A stretch of 64,000 nt of DNA from Egicoccus sp. AB-alg6-2 (GTDB lineage: Bacteria; Actinomycetota; Nitriliruptoria; Nitriliruptorales; Nitriliruptoraceae). The stretch covers positions 248,001 to 312,000 of the forward strand of contig NZ_JBGUAY010000004.1 in the NCBI RefSeq assembly GCF_041821025.1, written 5' to 3'. The notes beneath the pieces were generated by a model that had not been told where the DNA came from, ran no database searches, and worked only from the letters and a program-made list of their open reading frames with translations. This document shows positions 34,015-42,772 of this stretch, piece after piece (positions within the stretch are counted from its first letter, which is position 1; each line of letters begins with the position of its first letter). A program made the translations under genes and the position numbers.

Positions 34015-35040
34015 CTACCAGGGACCGCCGCCCTGCGCGCTGTCGAAGCTGTTGGCGAACGCGACCAGTCCCTCGACGTAGTTGGCACGTTCGAAGGCCT
34101 CGGGATCGGCGACGTTTCGCTGGCTGGCGCTGCCGCGCAGCTCTGCGATCGAGGTCACCCCGAGCTCACGGGCCCAGGCGGTCAGCTCGGCCTCCACCGT
34201 CGCGACGTGCGCAGGTCCATGACGGAGCAGCGACGAGGTCATCATCGCGACGTCCGCCCCGGCCAACAGGGCGCGGGCGGCGTCGAGTCCGCTGTGGACA
34301 CCCGTCGTGAGCGCCAGCGAGGCGTCGACCCAGCCGTGCAGCAGCGCGGTCCAGCGCAGCGGCAGGCGCAGTTCCTCCGGGCTCGACAACGCCAACGAAG
34401 ACACGACTCTCCGTGTGAACGGATCGATGTCGGGCTGGTAGAACCGGTTGAACAGCACCAGGCCGCGCGCGCCGGCATCGACCAGCCGCCGCGCGAAGTC
34501 GGCGAAGGCGGTGTAGTGCGGGCCGACCTTCACGGCCACCGGCACGCTCACCATCTCGGCGACCGACGCCACCATCTCGAGCTGCTCGGCCTCGACCTGC
34601 GCCGCCGACACCGCGACGTCAGCGGCGACGCGGTAGAGGTTGAGCTCGATCGCATCGGCACCGGCCTCCTCGAGCCAGGCGGCATACCGCGTCCAGCCGC
34701 CCCCGCTCGTCCCGTTGAGGCTGGCAACCACCGGCACGTCGAGGGCGTCCTTGGCCTCGCCGAGCAGGCGCAGGTAGCGGTCGCAGACAGTCTCGTAGCC
34801 GGCGAGGTCCGGGAAGTAGCTGCTGGCCTCGGGATTGCCACCCTCGCCGAGCAGGAACAGTGCCGTGGTCTGCAGCTCGTCGTGGATCACCTGCTCCTCG
34901 AACAGCGACGGCAGGACGACGGCCCCGACGCCGGCTGCCTGCAGTTCGCGGAGGCTGTCGACGCGGCCCGTGAAGGGCCCGGAGGAGGCGACCAGCGGTG
35001 AGCGCAGTCGCAGCCCGAGATAGTCGGTGGTCAGATCCAT
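34015..35040 (-). CDS. Dihydroorotate dehydrogenase-like flavoprotein paired with PFOR
   Basis: TIM-barrel protein of 341 residues related to dihydroorotate dehydrogenase. It shows SPLVASSGPFTGRVDSLREL at the N-terminus, GADAIELNLYRV, PVAVKVGPHYTAF and the FMN-site GVHSGLDAARALLAGADV. It is probably not the pyrimidine enzyme. Homologues of this subfamily are typically encoded next to pyruvate:ferredoxin oxidoreductase, as here, and their true substrate is unknown. The start overlaps the nifJ stop by one base (TGATG), implying co-expression. Confidence 0.82.
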   Translation of the reverse strand: MDLTTDYLGLRLRSPLVASSGPFTGRVDSLRELQAAGVGAVVLPSLFEEQVIHDELQTTALFLLGEGGNPEASSYFPDLAGYETVCDRYLRLLGEAKDALDVPVVASLNGTSGGGWTRYAAWLEEAGADAIELNLYRVAADVAVSAAQVEAEQLEMVASVAEMVSVPVAVKVGPHYTAFADFARRLVDAGARGLVLFNRFYQPDIDPFTRRVVSSLALSSPEELRLPLRWTALLHGWVDASLALTTGVHSGLDAARALLAGADVAMMTSSLLRHGPAHVATVEAELTAWARELGVTSIAELRGSASQRNVADPEAFERANYVEGLVAFANSFDSAQGGGPW

Positions 35041-38000
35041 CAGGACACCTCCTCGGCAGCGATGCCGGCCTCGTCGACGATGGCGCCCGGCTCGTGCGGG
35101 ATGCTGCGTTCGACGCCGGCGAGTTGCTCGTAGTAGCGCCAGCGTTCGTCGACGTCCGCCTGCGCCAGCCGCATCAGCTGCGCGGCCCGGTCGGGGTCGG
35201 ACCGCATCAGCATGGCGAACCGGCCCTCACGACCGGCGAACTCGGCCACCGGCATGGCGGGCTTGCGCGAGTCGATCCGGAACGGCTTGGCGTGCGCGTC
35301 CTCGTCGGGGCGGTAGCGGTACAGCGGCCAGTAGCCGCTCTTGACCGCGTCGCGCTGCTGGTGCATCGAGTGCTTCATGTCGAAGCCGTGCGCGATGCAG
35401 GTCGAGTAGGCCAGCACCAGCGACGGGCCGTCCCAGGCGGCGGCCTCCTGCAGGGCCCGCACCGTCTGCACCTCGTTGGCACCCATGGCGATCTGGGCGA
35501 TGTAGACCGTGCCGTACTGCATGGCGAGCGCGCCGAGATCCTTCTTGGGCACCGCCCGGCCGCCGCTGGCGAACTTGGCGACGGCCGCGCGCGGCGTCGC
35601 CTTCGAGGCCTGACCACCGGTGTTGGAGTACACCTCGGTGTCCATGACGAGCACGTTGACGTTCACGCCCGACGCGAGCACGTGGTCGAGCCCGCCGTAG
35701 CCGATGTCGTACGCCCAGCCGTCCCCGCCGATGATCCACACGTCCTTGCGGACCAGGGAGCCGGCCAGCGTGCGCAGGTGTGCCGCGCAGTCGTCGCCGT
35801 TCGCATCGGCGAGGCGGTGCTGGAGCTCGACGACCCGTCCCCGCTGTGCCTCGATGCCCGTCTCGTCGCGCTGGTCGGCGTCGAGCAGGGCGGTGACGAG
35901 GTCGTCGCCGATTCTCGGACCCAGGTCGCGGAGCAACCGTCGCGCGATCGCGGTCTGCTGCTCGACCGCCAGGCGCAGGCCGAGGCCGAACTCGGCGTTG
36001 TCCTCGAACAGGCTGTTGGCCCAGGCCGGTCCGCGCCCCTCGGCGTTGGTCCCCCACGGCGTCGTCGGCAGGTTGCCGCCGTAGATCGACGAGCAGCCGG
36101 TGGCGTTGGCGATCAGCAGGCGGTCGCCGAACAGCTGCGAGACCAGCTTGAGGTAGGGCGTCTCGCCGCAGCCCGCGCAGGCGCTCGAGTAGCTGAACAG
36201 GGGCTCGAGCAACTGCGACCCCTTGACCGTGTCGTGGGGCAGCAGGCCCCGTTCGAGCCGCGGGATGTCTTCGAAGAAGGCGAAGTTCTCGCGCTCGCGG
36301 TCCTGGTGGTCCGCGTACGGCTCCATGTTGATCGCCTTGTGCCCGGCCACCTGCTTGCTGGCGGCGGGGCACTGCTCGACGCACACGTTGCAGCCGGTGC
36401 AGTCGTCGGGCGAGACCTGGACGGTCAGCAGGTGTGGCGTCGCCAACTCGCGGGCCTTGAAGTCCTTCGCGAGGTAGCCCCCCGGCGCGCCTTCGAGCGT
36501 CCCGGGCTCGAAGATCTTCATCTTGATGGCGTCGTGGGGGCAGACGATGGCGCACTTGCCACAGTCGATGCAGATGTCGGGGTCCCAGATCGGGATCTCC
36601 TGCGCGATCGCCCGCTTCTCGTACCTCGTGGTGCCGGTCGGGAACGTTCCGTCCACCGGCAGGGCACTGACGGGCAGCAGGTCCCCCTCGCCCTCGAGGA
36701 TGCGGGCGGTCACCCGTTCGACGAAGTCGGGAACCTCGGCCGGGACCGCCGGTCGACGCCCGAAGGTCGAGGTGACCTCCGACGGGATCGGTACCTCCGC
36801 GAGGACGCCGATCGCTCGGTCGATGGCGGCGAGGTTGCGGTCGACCACCTCGTGGCCGTAGCGGCCGTAGCTCGTGCGGACCGAGTGCTCCAGGGCGGCC
36901 CGCGCCGCGTCCCACGGCAACGTGTGCGACAGGCGGAAGAAACAGGCCTGCATGATCGTGTTGATGCGACCGCCGAGCCCGAGCTCCCGTGCCAGGGACT
37001 GGGCGTCGATCACGTGCAGCGACAGGCGCTTGTCGATGATGGTGCGCTGCACGGGCTCGGGGAGGGCGTTCCAGACGTGCGCGGCGCCGAACGGGGCGTT
37101 GAGCAGGAACGTCGCGCCGGGCCTCGCGCGATCGAGCACCTCGCGGGTGAGCAGGAAGCCGAACTGGTGGCAGGCCACGAAGTCGGCCTGGTCGATGAGG
37201 TAGGTCGAGCGGATCGGGCGGCGCGAGAAGCGCAGGTGCGAGACGGTCTGCGCCCCCGACTTCTTGGAGTCGTAGACGAAGTAGCCCTGGGCGTGCAGGT
37301 CGGTGTGCTCACCGACGATCTTGACCGTGTTCTTGTTGGCGCCGACCGTGCCGTCCGCACCGAGGCCGTAGAAGACGGCGGCCACGTCGCCGTCCTGGTG
37401 CGGCAGCGCGAAGTCGGCCGCCGGCAGCAGCGACAGGTGCGTGACGTCGTCGTGGATGCCGACCGTGAACCGCTTCGGTGGGTCGTCGGCGGCCAGCGCC
37501 GCGAAGACGCCCGCCACCATCTGCGGGGTGAACTCCTTCGACGACAGCCCGTAGCGACCGCCCGACAGGCGCGGCAACGAGGCGACGTCGAGACTGCCGT
37601 CGAGGACCGCCTCGGTCAGCACGGTCGCCACATCGGTGAACAACGGTTCGCCGACCGCGCCGGGCTCCTTGGTCCGGTCCAGGACGCCGAGGCTGCGCAC
37701 CGTCGCCGGCAGGGCGGCCAGGAACGCCGCGACGGGGAACGGCCGGTACAGGCGGACCTTGATCAGCCCGACACGCTCGCCCCGGCGGTTGAGTTCCTCG
37801 ACCGTCTCCTCGACCGCGCCGATCCCCGAGCCCATCAGGACCAGCACGCGGTCGGCCTCGGGATGCCCGACGTAGTCGACGAGGTGGTAGCTGCGCCCGC
37901 TCACCTGCGCGAACGCGTCCATCGCGGTCTGGACCGCGTCCGGGACGGCGTCGTAGAACGGGTTGGCGGCCTCGCGGGCCTGGAAGAACACGTCGGGGTT

Positions 38001-38654
38001 CTGGGCCGTCCCGCGGAGCTTCGGCGCGTCGGGCGTCAGGCCGCGGGCCCGGTGGGCGTGAACGTCGCGGTCGTCGACGAGGCGGCGCAGGTCGTCCTCG
38101 GACAGCTCGTCGATGCGGTTGAGTTCGTGCGAGGTCCGGAAGCCGTCGAAGAAGTGCAGGAACGGCACGCGCGTCCGCAGCGTGGCGACGTGGGCGACGG
38201 CCGCGAGGTCCTGCGACTCCTGCACCGACGCCGAGGCGAGCATGGCCCAACCCGTCGACCGCACCGACATGACGTCGGAGTGGTCGCCGAAGATGGACAG
38301 GGCATGGGTGGCGATCGTGCGGGCGGCGACGTGGATCACCGTGGGGGTGAGCTCCCCTGCGATCTTGAACATGTTCGGGATCATCAGCAGCAGGCCCTGC
38401 GACGCCGTGAACGTCGTCGCCAGGGCGCCGGTCATGAGGGCGCCGTGCAGGGTGCCGGCGGCCCCGGCCTCGCTCTGCATCTCGATGACCCGGGGCACCG
38501 AGCCCCACAGGTTCTCGCGACCGGCGGCCGCCCAGTCGTCGGAGCTCTCCCCCATCGGTGACGCCGGGGTGATCGGGTAGATGGCGACCACTTCGCTCAG
38601 TGCATAGGCGACCCGGGCAGCAGCTTCGTTGCCGTCGTAGACGTGGGATCCCAT
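35040..38654 (-). CDS. nifJ: Pyruvate:ferredoxin (flavodoxin) oxidoreductase
   Basis: Oxidises pyruvate with CoA to acetyl-CoA and CO2, passing electrons to ferredoxin or flavodoxin. The single-chain enzyme of 1204 residues has the DGNEAAARVAYALSEV start and the pyruvate domain with YPITPASPMGE. Two 4Fe-4S motifs follow (CIDCGKCAIVC near residue 695 and CTGCNVCVEQC near 752). A further cluster-binding CAGCGETPY segment lies before the thiamine diphosphate domain with GGDGWAYDIGYGG and TEVYSNTGGQASKATPR. AAGGA precedes the ATG. The enzyme is oxygen-sensitive in most organisms, so microaerobic use is likely. It lies downstream of the ABC transporter genes but may have its own promoter. Confidence 0.96.
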   Translation of the reverse strand: MGSHVYDGNEAAARVAYALSEVVAIYPITPASPMGESSDDWAAAGRENLWGSVPRVIEMQSEAGAAGTLHGALMTGALATTFTASQGLLLMIPNMFKIAGELTPTVIHVAARTIATHALSIFGDHSDVMSVRSTGWAMLASASVQESQDLAAVAHVATLRTRVPFLHFFDGFRTSHELNRIDELSEDDLRRLVDDRDVHAHRARGLTPDAPKLRGTAQNPDVFFQAREAANPFYDAVPDAVQTAMDAFAQVSGRSYHLVDYVGHPEADRVLVLMGSGIGAVEETVEELNRRGERVGLIKVRLYRPFPVAAFLAALPATVRSLGVLDRTKEPGAVGEPLFTDVATVLTEAVLDGSLDVASLPRLSGGRYGLSSKEFTPQMVAGVFAALAADDPPKRFTVGIHDDVTHLSLLPAADFALPHQDGDVAAVFYGLGADGTVGANKNTVKIVGEHTDLHAQGYFVYDSKKSGAQTVSHLRFSRRPIRSTYLIDQADFVACHQFGFLLTREVLDRARPGATFLLNAPFGAAHVWNALPEPVQRTIIDKRLSLHVIDAQSLARELGLGGRINTIMQACFFRLSHTLPWDAARAALEHSVRTSYGRYGHEVVDRNLAAIDRAIGVLAEVPIPSEVTSTFGRRPAVPAEVPDFVERVTARILEGEGDLLPVSALPVDGTFPTGTTRYEKRAIAQEIPIWDPDICIDCGKCAIVCPHDAIKMKIFEPGTLEGAPGGYLAKDFKARELATPHLLTVQVSPDDCTGCNVCVEQCPAASKQVAGHKAINMEPYADHQDRERENFAFFEDIPRLERGLLPHDTVKGSQLLEPLFSYSSACAGCGETPYLKLVSQLFGDRLLIANATGCSSIYGGNLPTTPWGTNAEGRGPAWANSLFEDNAEFGLGLRLAVEQQTAIARRLLRDLGPRIGDDLVTALLDADQRDETGIEAQRGRVVELQHRLADANGDDCAAHLRTLAGSLVRKDVWIIGGDGWAYDIGYGGLDHVLASGVNVNVLVMDTEVYSNTGGQASKATPRAAVAKFASGGRAVPKKDLGALAMQYGTVYIAQIAMGANEVQTVRALQEAAAWDGPSLVLAYSTCIAHGFDMKHSMHQQRDAVKSGYWPLYRYRPDEDAHAKPFRIDSRKPAMPVAEFAGREGRFAMLMRSDPDRAAQLMRLAQADVDERWRYYEQLAGVERSIPHEPGAIVDEAGIAAEEVS

Positions 38655-38769
38655 GCGCGCGTCCTTCTCGGCCGGCCTGTCGATGCCGGCGGCTGCGCGT
38701 AGTTGACCGCGCGGTGAGAAGGGCGGGCAGAGCCGAAGGTCTTCGCGGAAAGGACGGAGGTCCCCGTCG

Positions 38770-39525
38770 TCAGAGGACCATCTGCAGGAACTGTCGGGTG
38801 CGCTCGTGCTGCGGGTCGGTCAGGATCTGCGCCGGCGGGCCTTCCTCGACCACGACGCCGCCGTCCATGAACACGACCCGATCGGCGACCTCGCGCGCGA
38901 ATCCCATCTCGTGGGTGACGACCATCATGGTCATGCCCTCGTCGGCGAGCCGGCGCATGACCTCGAGCACCTCGCCGACCAGCTCCGGATCGAGGGCGGA
39001 GGTCGGCTCGTCGAACAGCATCATGTCGGGGTCCATCGAAAGCGCTCGGGCGATCGCCACGCGCTGCTGCTGACCGCCCGAGAGGTGGGCGGGGTAGGCG
39101 TGGACCTTGTCGGAGAGCCCGACGCGGTCGAGGTTGCGGTGCGCGATCTCGGCGGCCTCGGTCTTGGAACGCTTGCGGACCCGCTGCTGGGCGATGGTCA
39201 GGTTGCGCAGCACCGACAGGTGCGGGAACAGGTTGAACGACTGGAACACCATGCCGATCCGACTGCGCAACCGGTCCACGTCGGCGTCGGGATCGGTGAT
39301 GTCCTCGCCCTCGATGAGGATCTGGCCCGCCGTCGGTTCCTCGAGCCGGTTCACGCAGCGCAGGAGGGTGGACTTGCCCGAGCCGGAGGGCCCGATGACG
39401 CACACCACCTCCCCGTGGCCGACCGTGAAGTCGATGCCCGTCAGCACCTCGAGGTCACCGAACGACTTGTGCAGGTCGCGGATCTCGATCGCGTGCGTGG
39501 CCGTCGGGGCGGAAGCCGTCGCCAT
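38770..39525 (-). CDS. Polar amino acid ABC transporter, ATP-binding protein
   Basis: ATPase of the GlnQ/HisP group powering uptake of polar amino acids. The 251-residue protein has Walker [10 protein letters not shown] near residue 45, Q-loop [10 protein letters not shown], signature [15 protein letters not shown], Walker [14 protein letters not shown] and switch His in VVTHEMGFA. It is the third gene of the set binding protein, permease, ATPase. Only one permease gene is present, so the permease probably works as a homodimer. Confidence 0.93.
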   Translation of the reverse strand: MATASAPTATHAIEIRDLHKSFGDLEVLTGIDFTVGHGEVVCVIGPSGSGKSTLLRCVNRLEEPTAGQILIEGEDITDPDADVDRLRSRIGMVFQSFNLFPHLSVLRNLTIAQQRVRKRSKTEAAEIAHRNLDRVGLSDKVHAYPAHLSGGQQQRVAIARALSMDPDMMLFDEPTSALDPELVGEVLEVMRRLADEGMTMMVVTHEMGFAREVADRVVFMDGGVVVEEGPPAQILTDPQHERTRQFLQMVL

Positions 39526-39591
39526 GTCGTGGTGCTCCGGGTGTCGGAGGGCTCGGGCGAGCCTACTGGGCGGATCTGCTCGGAAGAGGAG

Positions 39592-40371
39592 TCACCGGGC
39601 TCGCCGGTTGCGCCGCTCGAGCATGGCGACCAGTTGGGTCAGCGGCACGGTGATCGCCAGGTAGACCAGCGCGATCACGATCAGCGGCGTGGCGTTGGCA
39701 CGGCGGTCCAGGATCTGGCGTCCGAACTTCAGCAGCTCCACCGTCGCGGGCGTCGTGCCGAGCACGAACAGCAGCGAGGTGTCCTTGATCAGCAGGACCA
39801 GCTCATTGGTCAAGGGCGGGATGATGATCCGGAACCCCTGCGGGATCACGATGGAGAGCATGGCCCGGCTGTAGGACATGCCCAGCGAACGCGCCGCCTC
39901 CATCTGGCCCTTCGGCACGCCCTCGATGCCGGCACGGATGGTCTCGGCCATGTACGCGGCAGCAACCAGGCCCAGACCCAGCGTGATGTAGATGAGGATG
40001 TTCCAGCGCACCCGGAACGCGATCGGGATGCCGAGACCGACGAGGAAGATCGTGACCAGCGCGGGCAGGCCTCGGAAGATCTCGATGTAGATCCGGGCGA
40101 ACCAGCGGTAGGGGCCGATCGTGGACAGCCGCATCAGGGCGAGCAGGAGCCCGAGGCCGAGCCCGAACACGAACGCGAGGAAGGTGTAGAAGACGGTGTT
40201 GCGGGCCGCGACCGTCAGCACCCGCGGGAACATCTCGCGGGCGATCTCGACGTTGAAGAAGTTTCGCCGGATCACGGGCCAGTCGGCGACCGCGACCAGG
40301 AGCGCGATCACGCCGAAGAACAGCGCGTACATGACGAGGCGGATCAGCCGCTGACGCTGGCGTTTCGTCAC
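39592..40371 (-). CDS. Polar amino acid ABC transporter, permease
   Basis: Inner-membrane permease of the HisM/GlnP family, 259 residues. There is an N-terminal helix (about 12-30) and then the transport core with four or five helices. The family loop that contacts the ATPase, EAARSLGMSYSRAMLSIVIPQ, is intact. EIFRGLPALVTIF and AYMAETIRAGIEGV are typical. The GTG start is preceded by AGGA at good spacing. It follows the binding-protein gene after 160 bases that include a hairpin, so it may be expressed less than the binding protein. Confidence 0.92.
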   Translation of the reverse strand: MTKRQRQRLIRLVMYALFFGVIALLVAVADWPVIRRNFFNVEIAREMFPRVLTVAARNTVFYTFLAFVFGLGLGLLLALMRLSTIGPYRWFARIYIEIFRGLPALVTIFLVGLGIPIAFRVRWNILIYITLGLGLVAAAYMAETIRAGIEGVPKGQMEAARSLGMSYSRAMLSIVIPQGFRIIIPPLTNELVLLIKDTSLLFVLGTTPATVELLKFGRQILDRRANATPLIVIALVYLAITVPLTQLVAMLERRNRRAR

Positions 40372-40480
40372 CGCGGTTCCTGTCCTGGTCGTGCCGGCCG
40401 GGCCGGGCGAAACCTAGGCGACCGCCGGCCGACATGGTCGCCGGTGCGACGGCGGTCTTCCGCAGGTGCCCGCAGCGGTC

Positions 40481-40508
40481 GTGAGGGGGCCGTCGCCGAC
40501 CCCCTCAC
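40481..40508 (-). terminator. Intercistronic hairpin after the substrate-binding gene
   Basis: A 9-bp stem (40481-40489 with 40500-40508), GTGAGGGGG/CCCCCTCAC, with a 10-base loop starts 24 bases after the stop of the binding-protein gene and before the permease start. Such hairpins often keep binding-protein mRNA in excess by partial termination or by blocking 3' decay. Confidence 0.65.
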
Positions 40509-40531
40509 CACCCACCGGAACCGCCGGACGG

Positions 40532-41377
40532 CTACTCGACGACGGCGAAGTACGACTCGAACAGCTCGTCGTAGGTGCCGTTGTCACGCAACTCGGCCAG
40601 GGCCTCGTTGACGACGTCGATCAGGTCGTCCTCACGGCCCTGCTCGAACGCGAACCCGTAGGTCTCGTCGGTCTCGTACTCCTCGACGACCTCGAGGTCG
40701 CCGTCCTGCGCCGCACGGGCCCGGTTGACGGGCTCGTCCTGCAGGATCGCGTCGATCGAGCCCGCCGCCAGCGCGGTGAACAGGTCACCGCCGCCCTCGA
40801 ACTCGGTGATGGTCGCGCCCGGGACGTTCGCCTCGGCGTACTCCGCGCCGGTGGTTCCCGACTGCACGCCCAGGGTGACGCCCTCGGTCAGGTCGTCGAT
40901 GCTGCTGATGTCGGAACCGGCCGGGACCAGCAGCGACTGCAGGGACTCGTAGTACGGCTCGGAGAAGTCGATCTGCTCCTCGCGCTCCTCGGTGATGGTC
41001 ATGGCCGAGGCGGCGACGTCGCAGGTGCCGGCGGCCATCGTGGCGCCGGAGGTCAGGCCCTCGAAGCCGGTGTCGACGACCGTCATCTCCAGGCCCGCGA
41101 TCTGGGCGATCTCGTACATCAGCTCGATGTCGAAGCCGCTGTAACCGGTCGGGTGCTCGGGGTCTTCGAACTCGAACGGCTCGTAGGGGATCTCGCTGCA
41201 GACGGTGAGCGTCCCGTCGGCGACCAGCTGCAGATCGCGATCTTCGGCGTCGCCCTCGGCGGTGCCGGTGTCGCCGGTGTCACCGGCATCACCGGCGTCC
41301 CCGTCGTCGCCGCAGGCGGTCAGGACCAGGGTGAGCGCCGCGGCGGCAGCGGCAGCCCGGCGGGTGGTGGCACGCAT
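40532..41377 (-). CDS. Polar amino acid ABC transporter, substrate-binding lipoprotein
   Basis: Extracellular type II binding protein (SBP_bac_3 family), 281 residues. The signal peptide ends at LVLTACGDD, with the lipidated Cys near residue 21. An acidic Gly-Asp-rich linker of about 25 residues follows (repeats of GDAGDTGD type). The binding domain starts at LTVCSEIPYEPFEFED and includes GYSGFDIELMYEIA, MTITEEREEQIDFSEPYY and the late GSIDAILQDEP. The ligand is probably a polar or acidic amino acid, but it is not fixed by these motifs. The ATG at 41377 has AAGGA upstream; a TTG at 41392 is less likely. Confidence 0.9.
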   Translation of the reverse strand: MRATTRRAAAAAAALTLVLTACGDDGDAGDAGDTGDTGTAEGDAEDRDLQLVADGTLTVCSEIPYEPFEFEDPEHPTGYSGFDIELMYEIAQIAGLEMTVVDTGFEGLTSGATMAAGTCDVAASAMTITEEREEQIDFSEPYYESLQSLLVPAGSDISSIDDLTEGVTLGVQSGTTGAEYAEANVPGATITEFEGGGDLFTALAAGSIDAILQDEPVNRARAAQDGDLEVVEEYETDETYGFAFEQGREDDLIDVVNEALAELRDNGTYDELFESYFAVVE

Positions 41378-41447
41378 GGGTTGTCCTTGCAACTCGGTGG
41401 TCGCCGCGGGGCGCGCGACGAAGTCGACGACTCCGGCCGTCTCCCCC

Positions 41448-41477
41448 GGTCTACGACCGTGGTCGGAGGGTCCGCAA
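41448..41477 (-). promoter_or_regulatory. Candidate promoter of amino acid ABC operon
   Basis: On the minus strand TTGCGG (41472-41477) and TAGACC (41448-41453) are 18 bases apart, about 70 bases before the binding-protein start. Both boxes are imperfect. Confidence 0.35.
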
Positions 41478-41526
41478 CCTAAGCCAAGACGCGCGCCACG
41501 TCACGGAGCCTGCGCGCATCGTGCGC

Positions 41527-42147
41527 TCAGGCCTCGAAGCGTTCGATGACCTGTTCGGCGACCTGGCGCATCGTGACGCGCCGCTCCATCGCCTGGCGCT
41601 GCACGAACCGGAACGCCTCGGCCTCGGACATGCCCTCGTGCTGTTGCAGGAGCCCCTTGGCCTTCTCGACCAGTTTGCGGGCCTCGAGCCGGCCCTGCAG
41701 GTCGTCGACCTCGCGTTCGAGTCCCGACATCTCGCGGAAGCGACCCGCCGCGATCTCGACCGCCGGCAACAGGTCGTGCTTCTGGAACGGCTTGACCAGG
41801 TAGGCCATGGCACCGGCGCGGCGGGCCTTCTCGACGAGATCGCGCTGGCTGAAGGCCGTGAGGATCAGGATGGCGGCGAGCCGCTCCTTGGCGATCTCCT
41901 CGGCCGCCTGGATGCCGTCCATGACCGGCATCTTGACGTCGAGGATGACCAGGTCGGGCTCGAGTTCGCGGGTGAGCCGCACCGCCGACGCACCGTCGGC
42001 GACCTCGGCCACCACCTCGAAGCCCTCCTCCTGCAGCATCTCCTTGAGATCGAGGCGGATCAATGCCTCGTCCTCGGCGATCAGCACGCGGGTCGGGCGG
42101 CGCTCGGAGTCGGTCATGGGCTCGTGGCCGGGCGTCGTCTCGCTCAC
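41527..42147 (-). CDS. pdtaR: ANTAR-type response regulator
   Basis: Two-component regulator of 206 residues. The receiver domain (about residues 19-135) has the acidic pair in IAEDEALIRLD, the phospho-accepting Asp at residue 70 (VILDVKMPVMDG) and the Lys in YLVKPFQ. The ANTAR RNA-binding domain (about 145-200) carries RKLVEKAKGLLQQHEGMSEAEAF. The position near polA-rpsA matches PdtaR of Mycobacterium, which acts by transcription antitermination. Its partner kinase is not in the window. The GTG at 42147 overlaps the stop of the coiled-coil gene as GTGA, and AAGGGA precedes it, so I prefer it to the ATG at 42117. Confidence 0.88.
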   Translation of the reverse strand: MSETTPGHEPMTDSERRPTRVLIAEDEALIRLDLKEMLQEEGFEVVAEVADGASAVRLTRELEPDLVILDVKMPVMDGIQAAEEIAKERLAAILILTAFSQRDLVEKARRAGAMAYLVKPFQKHDLLPAVEIAAGRFREMSGLEREVDDLQGRLEARKLVEKAKGLLQQHEGMSEAEAFRFVQRQAMERRVTMRQVAEQVIERFEA

Positions 42148-42497
42148 GTGTGGTCCCTTCCAGGCCGCGCGGCCTCGAGCTCGAAGAGGCGGTCGAGGAG
42201 GCCGTCGCGCCGGTCGATCAGCGCCTGGGCCTCGTTGCGTGCTTCCTCGAGCAGTCCTGCGTGTCGGTCCAGATCGGTACGGGCTTCCCGCCACTCGCGG
42301 TCGGCCAGCGGTGTCTGCGCCACCAGCTTGCGGGTCTCGGCGTCCTCGGCGACCTCCCGGAGGTAGGCCACCTGCTCGGCCAGGACCCGTTCGGTCGCGC
42401 GGACCCGCTTCAGATCGTCCTGGATCCGGGCGAGGCGCTCACGCACCCGAGTGGTTTCGCGGTCGGTACCCGTGGCGGCTCCCGTCGTCTTCGTCAC
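42144..42497 (-). CDS. Coiled-coil protein coupled to the ANTAR regulator
   Basis: Unrecognised small protein of 117 residues. It is almost entirely charged helix with heptad-like spacing, from TDRETTRVRERLARIQDDL through LVAQTPLADREWREA to a Leu-rich end. No membrane segment and no Cys are present. Translational coupling (GTGA) with the response regulator suggests a shared function, such as an adaptor or inhibitor, but that is inference. The GTG at 42497 is the best start; upstream in the same frame is sequence overlapping the tRNA. Confidence 0.68.
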   Translation of the reverse strand: MTKTTGAATGTDRETTRVRERLARIQDDLKRVRATERVLAEQVAYLREVAEDAETRKLVAQTPLADREWREARTDLDRHAGLLEEARNEAQALIDRRDGLLDRLFELEAARPGRDHT

Positions 42498-42656
42498 CGA
42501 GTGGTGCGGTCCCGGCGGCGCGACGGCCAGGAGGCCACCCGGGGAAGCCACGTACGCGTGGACGTGCGGCCCCCGAGCCGCCGCTGGGCCATCGAACGGT
42601 AGTCGCCCCGCTCGAAACCGGCCAAACACCCGTGCGGGAAGACGGTTCGATGAGCG

Positions 42657-42733
42657 TGGTACCCCGGGCGGGATTCGAACCCGCACTGGAACGAGTTTGA
42701 GTCGTTTGCCTCTGCCGGTTGGGCTACCGGGGC
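42657..42733 (-). tRNA. tRNA-Leu (anticodon CAA), short variable loop, CCA encoded
   Basis: A full cloverleaf folds on the minus strand. The acceptor stem GCCCCGG pairs with CCGGGGT, and the D arm has GG in the loop. The 5-bp anticodon stem AACGA/TCGTT holds loop CTCAAAC, and the T arm GCGGG-TTCGAAT-CCCGC and a 3' CCA are all present. The anticodon CAA (42697-42699) reads UUG, leucine. The variable loop has only five bases, unlike the long arm of ordinary bacterial tRNA-Leu, so charging by leucyl-tRNA synthetase is uncertain. The gene is intact in all stems. Confidence 0.88.
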
Positions 42734-42772
42734 CTGTGCGGCGACAGGGTAACGGGCTCGACTGAGAAGCGG

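Noticed and set aside
34998-38561. Long plus-strand open frame opposite nifJ
   Set aside because: The reverse strand encodes an unambiguous PFOR with iron-sulfur motifs; the plus frame is low-complexity Arg/Asp/Val-rich shadow sequence.
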